Assembly: GCA_004556545.1 (NCBI GenBank)
Contig: SFGO01000042.1
Location: forward strand, 1 to 20,556
Source: Clostridiales bacterium
Lineage (GTDB): Bacteria; Bacillota; Clostridia; Christensenellales; Aristaeellaceae
DNA: 20,556 nucleotides
Direction: 5' to 3'
Part shown: positions 6,995-14,238 of the stretch, one piece after another
Numbering within the stretch: position 1 is the stretch's first letter
Layout: the number at the start of each line of letters is the position of its first letter
Notes under the pieces: model-generated
Seen by the model: the letters and a program-made list of their open reading frames with translations, nothing else
Told to the model about the DNA's origin: nothing
Database searches by the model: none
Position numbers and translations under genes: made by a program

Positions 6995-7021
6995 AAAAAG
7001 GGCCTTACACCGAAGGCCCTT
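6995..7021 (-). terminator. Intrinsic terminator of the cdaA operon, overlapping the stop codon
   Basis: On the minus strand AAGGGCCTT (7013-7021), loop CGGTGT and AAGGCCCTT (6998-7006) form a perfect 9-bp stem followed by a T-run (the last two stem Ts plus 6995-6997). The stop codon of the upstream gene (7005-7007) lies at the loop/stem border, so the stem also encodes the last residues of the protein. Confidence 0.85.
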
Positions 7022-8129
7022 CCTGATGATGATTGGAATTTTTGGGGTAAACAGGCTCATGAAAAGCCTTGTGAACCGGCACGGTAGGCTGCCAGTCCCG
7101 AATGGAGCGGGTGTCCTCGTCCGCATCCACGCCCACAAAATCGCGGGCCTTGCGGGCCAGCGCCGCAAAGGGATTGCGGGGCTTAACGTCTGATTCGTTT
7201 TCCGTTCGGGCGCGCTCCGCGTCGGCAAAAGAATAAAAATCGGACGCAGGCTCCTGCGGGGCCGTTTCGGAGGGTTCCCAGCCGAAATTGCGCTGGAAGC
7301 TGGCTGCGTCCAGCCCGGGATGGATGGGCGCGGAAGCTTCGGCAGGCTGGGGCGCGGCAGGCTCGTTGGGCGAATAATAGCCCTGAGAAACCGGCGGCTC
7401 GGCCAACGGAACATTTGCGGGAGCAGTCGGCGCGGCGTAAAGCTGTTCCGGCGGCAGGGGCCGGGCAAACCCGGCCTGCATATCCCGGATGTAATTCAGG
7501 GGCTCGGGCTGAGAAGCGCCGAAGGTCTGATCCATGCCCTGCGCAGCCTGCCGGATCCCATCGGGCTGCACCAGCGCGTCTCCCTGCTCCCAGCCGCCCA
7601 GATCGTCGTCAAAGACGGGATCAAACCCGGCGGTGTTTTCAGTCGCCCACGGGGCCGGCTGCGGAACAGCGGGGGGCGGCGTCTGCTGCCAGTGTTCGTC
7701 CTCCACGGCCCGCCGTTCTTCTCTGGGCAGATAGCCGGAGGCTGTGTAGGACGGGTTCCCGCCCCGGAAGACCTGCGTAGGCTCGTCCTCGGGAACAGGC
7801 TCCTCCCAATGAACGGGCTGACCGGGCTGAACCGGCTGGGATGCATCGATCGCGGCGCCATACTCCTGCGAAAAATCCGCAGGCTTGGCGCGGCGCGCCC
7901 TGCGGCGGGTACGCCATACGATGTCAGGCCGCCAGCGCAGAAAATACACCAGCCGGTCGGCCAGAAAACCGCCTGCCGCCAGACAGAGTACCAGCCATTT
8001 CCAATGGTTCTGCAAAAAGGAAAGCACTCGGCTGCCGCTTTCGCTGTTCAGCGCGGCCCAGATCTGACCGATCAGCAGCCGGAGCCAGCCGAGCAATATC
8101 GATAGAATGGAATTGGTAAAGCCGTTCAT
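7005..8129 (-). CDS. Unknown two-TM protein with long acidic/Pro-rich cytoplasmic tail, third gene of the cdaAR operon
   Basis: I do not recognise this 374-residue protein. It begins with two hydrophobic segments, about residues 8-27 and 44-64, followed by a very basic stretch, RWRPDIVWRTRRRARRAK (65-82), which suggests the tail is cytoplasmic. Residues 90-340 are low-complexity, rich in Pro, Glu, Ala, Gln and scattered Trp, and probably disordered. A shorter ordered-looking patch, NPFAALARKARDFVGVDADE followed by DTRSIRDWQPTVPVH, lies near the C-terminus. The ATG at 8129 follows AAAGGAG with a 7-base gap, and the gene lies 22 bases after cdaR, so it is co-transcribed with the c-di-AMP synthase and its regulator. 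In Bacillus and relatives glmM usually sits here; this protein has no similarity to it by eye. Confidence 0.8.
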   Translation of the reverse strand: MNGFTNSILSILLGWLRLLIGQIWAALNSESGSRVLSFLQNHWKWLVLCLAAGGFLADRLVYFLRWRPDIVWRTRRRARRAKPADFSQEYGAAIDASQPVQPGQPVHWEEPVPEDEPTQVFRGGNPSYTASGYLPREERRAVEDEHWQQTPPPAVPQPAPWATENTAGFDPVFDDDLGGWEQGDALVQPDGIRQAAQGMDQTFGASQPEPLNYIRDMQAGFARPLPPEQLYAAPTAPANVPLAEPPVSQGYYSPNEPAAPQPAEASAPIHPGLDAASFQRNFGWEPSETAPQEPASDFYSFADAERARTENESDVKPRNPFAALARKARDFVGVDADEDTRSIRDWQPTVPVHKAFHEPVYPKNSNHHQEGPSV

Positions 8130-8151
8130 TCACCGGCTCCTTTCCCGAAAA

Positions 8152-9492
8152 TTATTTGGTCAGCAGCGTTACGCTGGCTTTGGCCGGATCGGCCGTCCAG
8201 GTCAGCGTATCGGGATCGTCCGCATCCAGCACCAGCATCACGGGCAGGGCGTATTCGCCCACCGTCAGGCCGGAAGCATCCACATAAGCCGTGATCTTCG
8301 AGGCAGACAGGCGGGAAACCGTGTTCTGCGGGCCGGTCACATCCACATTGACGGTGCGCTGGGCCAGTCCGGCGGAAAGGCCGGAAGGAAGATTGCGCAC
8401 GGACAGCCGAACCCCGCTGAAGCTCTCCGTGGTGATGATGGGCCCGATTTCCACCTGAACGGTGACGGTATCGGTGCTCAGATAACTCAGGGTGGAAGGC
8501 TTGCGCAACGTCAGTTCCGTGGCGAAGCCCTCGCTGCGGCCAGCAAGGTCAATCGAAGCGGTGGTAAACAGGGTATCCAGCGTCTCCAACGCCGTGCTGT
8601 CGCCCGCAGCCAGCACGGACACGGGCGAAATGGTCACATTCTTGACCTCATAGCCCTTGGCGGGTTCCCCTTCCAGCTGCACCAGATCGGAAACGGTCAG
8701 GGCCTTGGTGGGATAGAGCTTTTGCTCCACGGTGATGGTGCGCAGCGTCACGCCCGCGTTGGTGATCCGAAGCAGCGAGCGGTCCAGCTCGTTGCCCTCC
8801 GCGTCCAGCACCTTCATGGGCAGCGCGGAACGCACCTGCCCTTCCTTGGCGCTGAGCCGGGAAAGGTCGTAATCCGCCGTAATACCGGCAATCTGATCCA
8901 CGATGGTTCGGGGGCCGCTGACGGCTACCGTTCCGGGATCCAGCTGGGGCGCGGAGGCATAGTAGCCCTCCGGGCAGCTGCCGATCACGTTCAGCGTGAT
9001 GGGGATGCGGTAGTTGGTCACATATTCATCCACGATGACGGTCAGGCTGTCCGGCGAAATGGAGGTGACGGTGCCGTAGGTGGTGGTCGAGGAAGCCTGA
9101 ATGCGCAGCGTCTGCTCGCCGGTATCGGTGATGCGGCTCACATCCACCCGGGGGTTATAGTTGGAGGCCTGGGCGTTGGAATAGGAACGCTGGGGCACGT
9201 TGACCCGCAGGCGCACGGAAAGTTCTTCGTCTTCCAGCCCGGAAAGGACGATCAGGCCGTTGCTGATGAGCGTATCCGTGCCGGTAACGGTCACGGGCAC
9301 ATCGCTGAAAACCCGCTCCCGGGTCAGCGTGGGATCCTGCGTAATCAGGCCCGCCCAGAGGCAGACCGCCAGAAAAAGGGACAGCAGCTTCCAGCCCCAG
9401 TTATGCAGGCAGGCGCGCAGAAAACGGGCGGGCGCCTGACGAAGAGCCTGACGGACGCTGCCGGGATCATTTCTTTTGGGTTCGGTATTCAT
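8152..9492 (-). CDS. cdaR: CdaR/YbbR-domain regulator of diadenylate cyclase
   Basis: The 446-residue protein has one membrane anchor, residues about 33-50 (GWKLLSLFLAVCLWAGL), and then an extracytoplasmic region made of about four YbbR repeats. Typical repeat strands are VFSDVPVTVTG, YRIPITLNVIG, YPTKALTVSDL and ESFSGVRLSVRNLPSGL. In Firmicutes, CdaR binds CdaA at the membrane and modulates c-di-AMP synthesis; that role is known for the family and inferred here from adjacency. The ATG at 9492 overlaps the cdaA stop in an ATGA, indicating coupled translation. Length is normal. No frameshift is seen. Confidence 0.93.
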   Translation of the reverse strand: MNTEPKRNDPGSVRQALRQAPARFLRACLHNWGWKLLSLFLAVCLWAGLITQDPTLTRERVFSDVPVTVTGTDTLISNGLIVLSGLEDEELSVRLRVNVPQRSYSNAQASNYNPRVDVSRITDTGEQTLRIQASSTTTYGTVTSISPDSLTVIVDEYVTNYRIPITLNVIGSCPEGYYASAPQLDPGTVAVSGPRTIVDQIAGITADYDLSRLSAKEGQVRSALPMKVLDAEGNELDRSLLRITNAGVTLRTITVEQKLYPTKALTVSDLVQLEGEPAKGYEVKNVTISPVSVLAAGDSTALETLDTLFTTASIDLAGRSEGFATELTLRKPSTLSYLSTDTVTVQVEIGPIITTESFSGVRLSVRNLPSGLSAGLAQRTVNVDVTGPQNTVSRLSASKITAYVDASGLTVGEYALPVMLVLDADDPDTLTWTADPAKASVTLLTK

Positions 9493-10337
9493 GCCGCGTC
9501 CCCCTTTCGCCGTTTGGTTTTCTCCATCAGGCTGGACAGAAGGCCGTTTTCTTTGGGCTGATAGAGGGAGGTGAGCACCTGCTCCAGCCCGGCCCGATCC
9601 AGATGCCGGGTCAGGCGGCCCTCCCGGGCCATGGAGATGATGCCGGTCTCCTCACTGACGATGAGGGCGATCGCGTCCGTGGTTTCAGTGATGCCGATGG
9701 CAGCCCGGTGACGGGTGCCCAGCTCCCGGCTGATGCCCTTGCCCTCGCTCAGGGTCAGGATGCAGGCGGCAGCCATGATTCGGTCGCCCCGAATCACCAC
9801 CGCGCCGTCATGCAGGGGCGTGTTGGGCTCGAAGATATTTTCCAGCAGTGCGGAAGAAATTTCGGATTGAAGCGACGTGCCCGTCTCAATCACGTCCTTG
9901 AGGCCGATGCGCTGTTCGATGACGATCAGCGCGCCTACCCGGCGGCGGCTCAGGTTGAGCATGCAGTGGGTGATTTCGGAAACGATCCGGGCGCTTTCGC
10001 CGCCCGCCGCCCGTTCCCGGATAGCGCCCCGGCCAATCTGCTCCAGCGCCTTGCGCAGCTCCGGCTGAAACAGAATCACCAGCACCACCGCGCCGTTGGA
10101 TACCACATTCTGCAAAACCCAGCTCAGGGCGGTCAGGCCCAGAAGGTCGCTGATCCAGCTGACCGCAATCAGCATGACAAAGCCCTTCAAAACGGCGCTG
10201 GCCCGGGTTTCCTTGGTCAGCATCAGCAGCTTGTAAAGCAGATAGGCAACGATAAAAATATCCAGCAGATCGGCGACGGTGGGACGATTGAATACGTTCC
10301 AGACCAGCGTCTTGATCTGGTTCCATGCGCTGTTCAT
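9489..10337 (-). CDS. cdaA: Membrane diadenylate cyclase CdaA (c-di-AMP synthase)
   Basis: This enzyme joins two ATP molecules into cyclic di-AMP, an essential second messenger that controls potassium and osmolyte homeostasis in Firmicutes. The 282-residue protein has three N-terminal hydrophobic helices (about 22-40, 48-66 and 70-90) and a DisA_N domain. The catalytic DGA lies at 177-179 in TPLHDGAVVIRGD, and RHR at 209-211 in GTRHRAAIG. Both motifs are intact, so it should be active. The ATG at 10337 was chosen because GGGAGG lies 8 bases upstream; an in-frame start at 10370 lacks this. It is first in the operon cdaA-cdaR-unknown gene. A TATAAT lies at 10438-10443 on the same strand. Confidence 0.95.
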   Translation of the reverse strand: MNSAWNQIKTLVWNVFNRPTVADLLDIFIVAYLLYKLLMLTKETRASAVLKGFVMLIAVSWISDLLGLTALSWVLQNVVSNGAVVLVILFQPELRKALEQIGRGAIRERAAGGESARIVSEITHCMLNLSRRRVGALIVIEQRIGLKDVIETGTSLQSEISSALLENIFEPNTPLHDGAVVIRGDRIMAAACILTLSEGKGISRELGTRHRAAIGITETTDAIALIVSEETGIISMAREGRLTRHLDRAGLEQVLTSLYQPKENGLLSSLMEKTKRRKGDAA

Positions 10338-10437
10338 GCTCCATCCCTCCCAGCCCGAAAAAATCAGCATTCACGCCCTTCGGAAGCCGCCCGGCGCGTT
10401 TCTTTCCCCCGTGCGTTCCTCTTGTGCGCCTTCCTTG

Positions 10438-10443
10438 ATTATA
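10438..10443 (-). promoter_or_regulatory. Probable -10 box of the cdaA operon
   Basis: A perfect TATAAT on the minus strand would give a leader of about 95 nt. The -35 region 17 bp away, TTTTAT, is poor, so the promoter may be weak or activator-dependent. No ydaO-type c-di-AMP riboswitch is evident in the leader. Confidence 0.5.
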
Positions 10444-10568
10444 CTACATATAGAGGTAGGATAAAACCCCCCGGAAGCAGTTTTTGCGTGGAATTTACGG
10501 ATTTTGCGGGCTGGAAATTTTTGCCGGGACGTGCATTTTCAAAAATATGCGGTGTTTGGGAAACGCAC

Positions 10569-10597
10569 TTGACACCCATCGGCCGCAATGCTATACT
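10569..10597 (+). promoter_or_regulatory. nagB promoter
   Basis: A perfect TTGACA (10569-10574) and TATACT (10592-10597) are separated by 17 bp. Transcription should begin near 10604, giving a leader of about 115 nt. Confidence 0.8.
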
Positions 10598-10605
10598 CCA
10601 AGAAA

Positions 10606-10620
10606 GATGTATTATACATC
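10606..10620 (+). promoter_or_regulatory. Operator-like palindrome at the nagB start site
   Basis: GATGTAT-T-ATACATC is a perfect 7-bp inverted repeat around one base, placed immediately after the -10 box. The position suits a repressor site. It does not match the GntR/NagR-type dre consensus I know (TGGT..ACCA), so the binding protein is unknown. Confidence 0.45.
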
Positions 10621-10652
10621 CGTTCTTATTTTTCTTGCGTTTGGCAGGATAC

Positions 10653-10678
10653 GTTTTGGATGGAAGACCACCCAAAAC
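10653..10678 (+). promoter_or_regulatory. Inverted repeat in the nagB leader
   Basis: GTTTTGG-A-TGG, loop AAGA and CCA-C-CCAAAAC form a 10-bp stem with one mismatch. It could be an operator in DNA or a hairpin in the leader RNA upstream of the tandem AAGACTACCA repeats and the ribosome binding site. Confidence 0.4.
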
Positions 10679-10719
10679 TACTGCAAGACTACCAAAGACT
10701 ACCAAAGGAGGCTTTTTGG

Positions 10720-11445
10720 ATGCAGATTCACGTTTACGATCATGCCCAGCAGGTGGGACAGGCCGCGGCGACGCTGCTGGCCGCCCAGCTGATCTCCAAG
10801 CCGGACTCCGTGCTGGGGCTGGCGACCGGCTCTACCCCCATTCCCACCTATCAGGCCCTTATCAGCCTGTACCGGGCCGGAGTGGTGGATTTTTCCAGCG
10901 CGTCCTCCTTTAATCTGGACGAATATGTCGGCCTGCCGGTGGAACACGGCTGCAGCTACCACAGCTTCATGCGGGAGCAGCTGTTCGACCATGTGAACAT
11001 GCCCGCCGACCATATCCACATTCCCGACGGCAACGCCGCCGATCCCCAGACGGAATGCGCCCGGTACGATCAGGCCATCGCCGCGGCGGGCGGCATCGAC
11101 ATTCAGGTGCTGGGCATCGGCCGCAACGGCCACATCGGCTTCAATGAGCCGGACGATCACTTCACCTGCGGCTGCCATGTGGTCAACCTGACCGAAAGCA
11201 CCATTCAGGCCAACCGCCGCTTCTTCGACAGCGAGGCCGCCGTGCCCCGTCAGGCCGTCAGTTTGGGCGTGGGAAGCATTCTGGCCTCCCGCCGCATCCT
11301 GCTGCTGGCCACCGGCGAAGACAAGGCGCAGGCCATTCACGACACGGTCTGCGGCGATATTACCCCCCGCACCCCTGCCAGCATCCTCAAGACCCATCCC
11401 GACGTGATCCTGCTGCTGGACCGGGCCGCCGCCGGAATGCTGTAA
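10720..11445 (+). CDS. nagB: Glucosamine-6-phosphate deaminase
   Basis: The enzyme converts glucosamine-6-phosphate to fructose-6-phosphate and ammonia, linking amino-sugar breakdown to glycolysis. The 241-residue length fits the shorter Firmicutes type, which lacks the E. coli C-terminal extension. Visible motifs are the phosphate loop GLATGSTP (33-40), NLDEYVG (65-71) with catalytic Asp67, and GIGRNGHIGFNEP (132-144) with His138 and Glu143. Asn136 where E. coli has Asp141 is usual for Gram-positive enzymes. The ATG at 10720 has AAAGGAGG 8 bases upstream; the open frame extends to 10588, but that start lies at the promoter -10 region. No nagA or transporter neighbour is present in the window. 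Confidence 0.95.
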   Translation: MQIHVYDHAQQVGQAAATLLAAQLISKPDSVLGLATGSTPIPTYQALISLYRAGVVDFSSASSFNLDEYVGLPVEHGCSYHSFMREQLFDHVNMPADHIHIPDGNAADPQTECARYDQAIAAAGGIDIQVLGIGRNGHIGFNEPDDHFTCGCHVVNLTESTIQANRRFFDSEAAVPRQAVSLGVGSILASRRILLLATGEDKAQAIHDTVCGDITPRTPASILKTHPDVILLLDRAAAGML

Positions 11446-11497
11446 AACATCCACCTGCCCGGCGGGGCGCTGCCGCAAAAAAACTTGCCCGGACGGC

Positions 11498-11527
11498 TTG
11501 ACATCCGGCAGTTTTCCGCGCTACAAT
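11498..11527 (+). promoter_or_regulatory. Promoter of the thrS T-box transcript
   Basis: A perfect TTGACA (11498-11503) and TACAAT (11522-11527) are separated by 18 bp. The start near 11534 gives a 240-nt leader. Confidence 0.8.
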
Positions 11528-11534
11528 GCCCTTG

Positions 11535-11748
11535 GCTAACGGGATGACGCAGATCAAGCCCTTCGCCCCTTTTGCCAAAGAGAGGCCGCGCCCCGGCTGA
11601 AAGCGCGCTGCAAAAGAACGAATGGGTACCGCCTGCCGACCGAAGCGCGTGAGCGCACGTTACAGCGCATCCAATGAGCAAAAAGCAGGGTGGAACCGCG
11701 GATGAATTTCATTCGCCCCTACGAAACCAAAATCGTGGGGGCGTTTTT
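11535..11748 (+). promoter_or_regulatory. T-box leader (threonine) controlling thrS
   Basis: The conserved T-box AGGGTGGAACCGCG lies at 11687-11700. Base pairing at the bottom of the long 5' domain is GGATG-a-CGC (11542-11550) with GCG-CATCC (11665-11672). The AGAGAGG and GGCTGAAAG segments (11579-11602) are typical stem I text. The codon ACC at 11628-11630, in AATGGGTACCGCC, is the likely threonine specifier. The stretch CGCCCCT (11714-11720) can pair either with the T-box (antiterminator) or in the terminator. Uncharged tRNA-Thr would therefore permit read-through into thrS. Confidence 0.92.
11714..11748 (+). terminator. T-box regulated terminator upstream of thrS
   Basis: CGCCCCTACGA (11714-11724) pairs with TCGTGGGGGCG (11733-11743), with one T-G wobble, and is followed by TTTTT (11744-11748). 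Confidence 0.9.
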
Positions 11749-11777
11749 CGTTCCCCAAAAACAAGGAGGAGAAACCC

Positions 11778-13682
11778 ATGTTGATTACCCTGAAAAACGG
11801 TCAGCGGGAGTTTGAAAACGGCATGACCCCTCTGGAGATCGCCGGTCAGCTGAGCCAGGACCTGAAAAAGCAGGCGCTGTGCGCCCGCGTGGACGGCAAG
11901 ATCGTGGAGCTGTGGCAGCCCATCGACCATGACTGCGAGCTGGAAATCCTCACCTTTGAAGACGACGAAGCCAAGCGGGTGCTTCGCCATACCGCCAGCC
12001 ACGTGCTGGCGCAGGCCGTGAAAAAGCTGCGCCCCGAGGCCAAGCTGGCTATCGGCCCCGCCATCGATAACGGCTTCTACTACGATTTCGACGTGGACGA
12101 GCCCTTCACCCCCGACTTCCTGAAGGAAGTGGAGAAGGAAATGAGCCGCATCGTCAAGAAGAACGACAAGCTGGAGCGCTTTGAGCTGCCCCGGCAAGAA
12201 GCCATACAGTTCATGGAGGAAAAGGGCGAGCCTTATAAAGTCGAGCTGATCCGCGACCTGCCCGAGGACGCGCACATTTCCTTCTACCGTCAGGGCGACT
12301 TCACCGACCTGTGCGCGGGCCCTCACGTGCCCTCCACCGGCAAGGTCAAGGCCTTCAAGCTGACCTCCATCGCAGGCGCTTACTGGCGCGGCAATGAAAA
12401 GAACAAGATGCTGCAGCGCATCTACGGCACTGCCTTCACCGATAAGGCCGAGCTGGACGCCTATCTGGCCCGCATCGAAGAAGCCAAGAAGCGCGACCAC
12501 CGCAAGCTGGGCCGTGATCTGGATCTGTTCGACATCCGGGACGAAGGCCCCGGCTTCCCCTTCTTCTACCCCAAGGGAATGATCCTGCGCAACTGCCTGG
12601 AAGACTACTGGCGGCAGATTCACCGGGAAGCGGGCTATGAAGAAATCAAAACGCCCATCATGCTCAACCGGGCGCTGTGGGAGCGCTCCGGCCACTGGGA
12701 TCACTACAAGGAAAACATGTACACCACCAAGATCGACGACATGGACTTCGCCATCAAGCCCATGAACTGCCCCGGCGGCATTCTGGTTTACCAGCGCAAG
12801 CCGTGGAGCTACCGCGATCTGCCCATCCGCTCCGGCGAGCTGGGTCTGGTGCACCGCCACGAGCTGTCCGGCGCGTTGCACGGCCTGATGCGCGTACGCT
12901 GCTTCACGCAGGACGACGCCCACATCTTCATGACCCCCGAACAGATCCGCGACGAGATCAAGGGCGTGTACAATCTGATCAACAAGGTGTACTCCACCTT
13001 CGGCTTCCCCTACACCGTGGAGCTGAGCACCCGGCCCGAAAACTCCATCGGCACCGATGAAATGTGGCAGCAGGCCACCGAAGGCCTGCAGGGCGCTCTG
13101 GACGACCTGAAGGTGCCCTACACCATCAACGAGGGCGACGGCGCGTTCTACGGCCCCAAGATCGACTTCCATCTGCAGGACTGCCTGGGCCGTACCTGGC
13201 AGTGCGGCACCATCCAGCTGGACATGAACCTGCCCGAGCGCTTTGACCTGACCTACACCGGCGCGGACGGCGAAAAGCACCGCCCCGTGATGATCCACCG
13301 CGTGGTGCTGGGCTCCATCGAGCGGTTCATCGGCATCCTGACCGAGCACTTCGGCGGCGCGTTCCCGCTGTGGCTGAGCCCCGTGCAGGCCAAGATCCTC
13401 ACCATCACCGACCGCAGCGATGAAATGGCCAAGGCGCTGGCGGAGCGGCTGGAGAAGGAAGGCATCCGCACCGAACTGGATCTGCGCAACGAGAAGATCG
13501 GCTTCAAGGTTCGCGAGGCCCAGATGATGAAGATCCCCTACATGCTGGTGCTGGGCGACAAGGAAGTGGAGCAGAACGTGGTCAACGTGCGTACCCGCAA
13601 GGGCGAGACCATCGGCAACATGACCATCGACGAGCTGGTTGCCAAGCTGAAGCACGAGATCGATACCAAAGCGGTGGACTGA
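11778..13682 (+). CDS. thrS: Threonyl-tRNA synthetase
   Basis: The 634-residue enzyme charges tRNA-Thr with threonine. Domains in order are: TGS (about 1-60); the editing domain with HTASH (71-75) and DLCAGPH (177-183), carrying the zinc-type His/Cys set; the class II catalytic core (about 240-530) with zinc ligands C331, H382 and H507; motif 2 in RVRCFTQDDAHIF (372-384); motif 3 in LGSIERFIG (511-519); and the anticodon-binding domain (about 535-634). All key residues are present and the length is normal. The ATG at 11778 follows AAGGAGGAG. It is controlled by the T-box just upstream and is probably co-transcribed with the next two genes. Confidence 0.98.
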   Translation: MLITLKNGQREFENGMTPLEIAGQLSQDLKKQALCARVDGKIVELWQPIDHDCELEILTFEDDEAKRVLRHTASHVLAQAVKKLRPEAKLAIGPAIDNGFYYDFDVDEPFTPDFLKEVEKEMSRIVKKNDKLERFELPRQEAIQFMEEKGEPYKVELIRDLPEDAHISFYRQGDFTDLCAGPHVPSTGKVKAFKLTSIAGAYWRGNEKNKMLQRIYGTAFTDKAELDAYLARIEEAKKRDHRKLGRDLDLFDIRDEGPGFPFFYPKGMILRNCLEDYWRQIHREAGYEEIKTPIMLNRALWERSGHWDHYKENMYTTKIDDMDFAIKPMNCPGGILVYQRKPWSYRDLPIRSGELGLVHRHELSGALHGLMRVRCFTQDDAHIFMTPEQIRDEIKGVYNLINKVYSTFGFPYTVELSTRPENSIGTDEMWQQATEGLQGALDDLKVPYTINEGDGAFYGPKIDFHLQDCLGRTWQCGTIQLDMNLPERFDLTYTGADGEKHRPVMIHRVVLGSIERFIGILTEHFGGAFPLWLSPVQAKILTITDRSDEMAKALAERLEKEGIRTELDLRNEKIGFKVREAQMMKIPYMLVLGDKEVEQNVVNVRTRKGETIGNMTIDELVAKLKHEIDTKAVD

Positions 13683-13704
13683 GCCGCATGCAGGGAGAAA
13701 TAGC

Positions 13705-14238
13705 ATGAAGCTGATTCGGGCATTTGCCATTCTGACCTATGACCTGATCGCCGTCCATCTGCCCGCATCCCATCAGAAATGGAGCTTCGGCGCTAAAAGG
13801 CTGCGCGCCTTCTGCGCCCGCCATATGCTGACCTCCTGCGGTGAAAACGTCAATGTGGAGCGCCACGCCCGTTTCGGGCGTGGCGTTACCCTTGGCGACC
13901 GCTCGGGCATCGGCATTAACGCCTCCATCGGGGAGCAGACGCACATCGGCAGCGATGTGATGATGGGCCCGGACTGTGTGATTTACACCCGGAATCATCG
14001 TTTTGACCGGCTGGATATTCCCATGCGGGAGCAGGGCTACGGCCCGGTGGAGCCCGTGGAAATCGGAGACGACTGCTGGATCGGCGGGCGGGTGACGATC
14101 CTGCCCGGCGTGCATGTGGGGAACGGCGCAGTGATTGCCGCCGGGGCAGTCGTCACCAAGGATGTGCCGCCCTACGCGGTTGTCGGCGGGGTTCCGGCAA
14201 AAATCATTTACAATCGGAAGGATGGAACGCAGGCGTGA
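13705..14238 (+). CDS. Left-handed beta-helix (hexapeptide) O-acetyltransferase
   Basis: The 177-residue protein belongs to the maltose/galactoside O-acetyltransferase-like group that transfers acetyl or other acyl groups from CoA. Hexapeptide repeats run from about 46 to 92 and 118 to 160: GVTLGDRSGIGINASIGEQT before an inserted loop, then EIGDDCWIGGRVTILPGVHV and GNGAVIAAGAVVTKDVP. The loop NHRFD (97-101) carries the probable catalytic His98. PAKII near the end is the usual close of the family. The acceptor is unknown; a cell-surface sugar is a common role. The ATG at 13705 follows GGGAGAAATAGC, 22 bases after thrS, so it may respond to threonine starvation by read-through. Confidence 0.88.
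   Translation: MKLIRAFAILTYDLIAVHLPASHQKWSFGAKRLRAFCARHMLTSCGENVNVERHARFGRGVTLGDRSGIGINASIGEQTHIGSDVMMGPDCVIYTRNHRFDRLDIPMREQGYGPVEPVEIGDDCWIGGRVTILPGVHVGNGAVIAAGAVVTKDVPPYAVVGGVPAKIIYNRKDGTQA

Larger units (their letters stand above)
10338..10719. other. Divergent intergenic region between cdaA and nagB
   Basis: This gap of about 380 bases holds the cdaA -10 box, the nagB promoter, a palindrome at the nagB start site, a leader inverted repeat (10653-10678) and a 10-bp tandem repeat, AAGACTACCA twice (10685-10704), just before the nagB Shine-Dalgarno. No gene is seen. Confidence 0.65.

Noticed and set aside
7005..8129. glmM, expected after cdaR
   Set aside because: The protein is membrane-anchored and low-complexity with no phosphoglucosamine mutase active-site serine loop.
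8107..9561. Open frame of 484 codons on the plus strand
   Set aside because: Antisense to cdaR and overlapping the coupled cdaA junction; Gly/His/Arg-rich shadow.
11446..11490. Terminator after nagB
   Set aside because: A GC-rich CGGC/GCCG fold exists but is followed by an A-run, not a T-run, on the plus strand.
11709..13730. Long open frame (673 codons) on the minus strand
   Set aside because: It is antisense to thrS, whose domains and catalytic residues are intact; its His/Val/Gln-rich translation has no recognisable fold. A shadow of GC-rich codon use.
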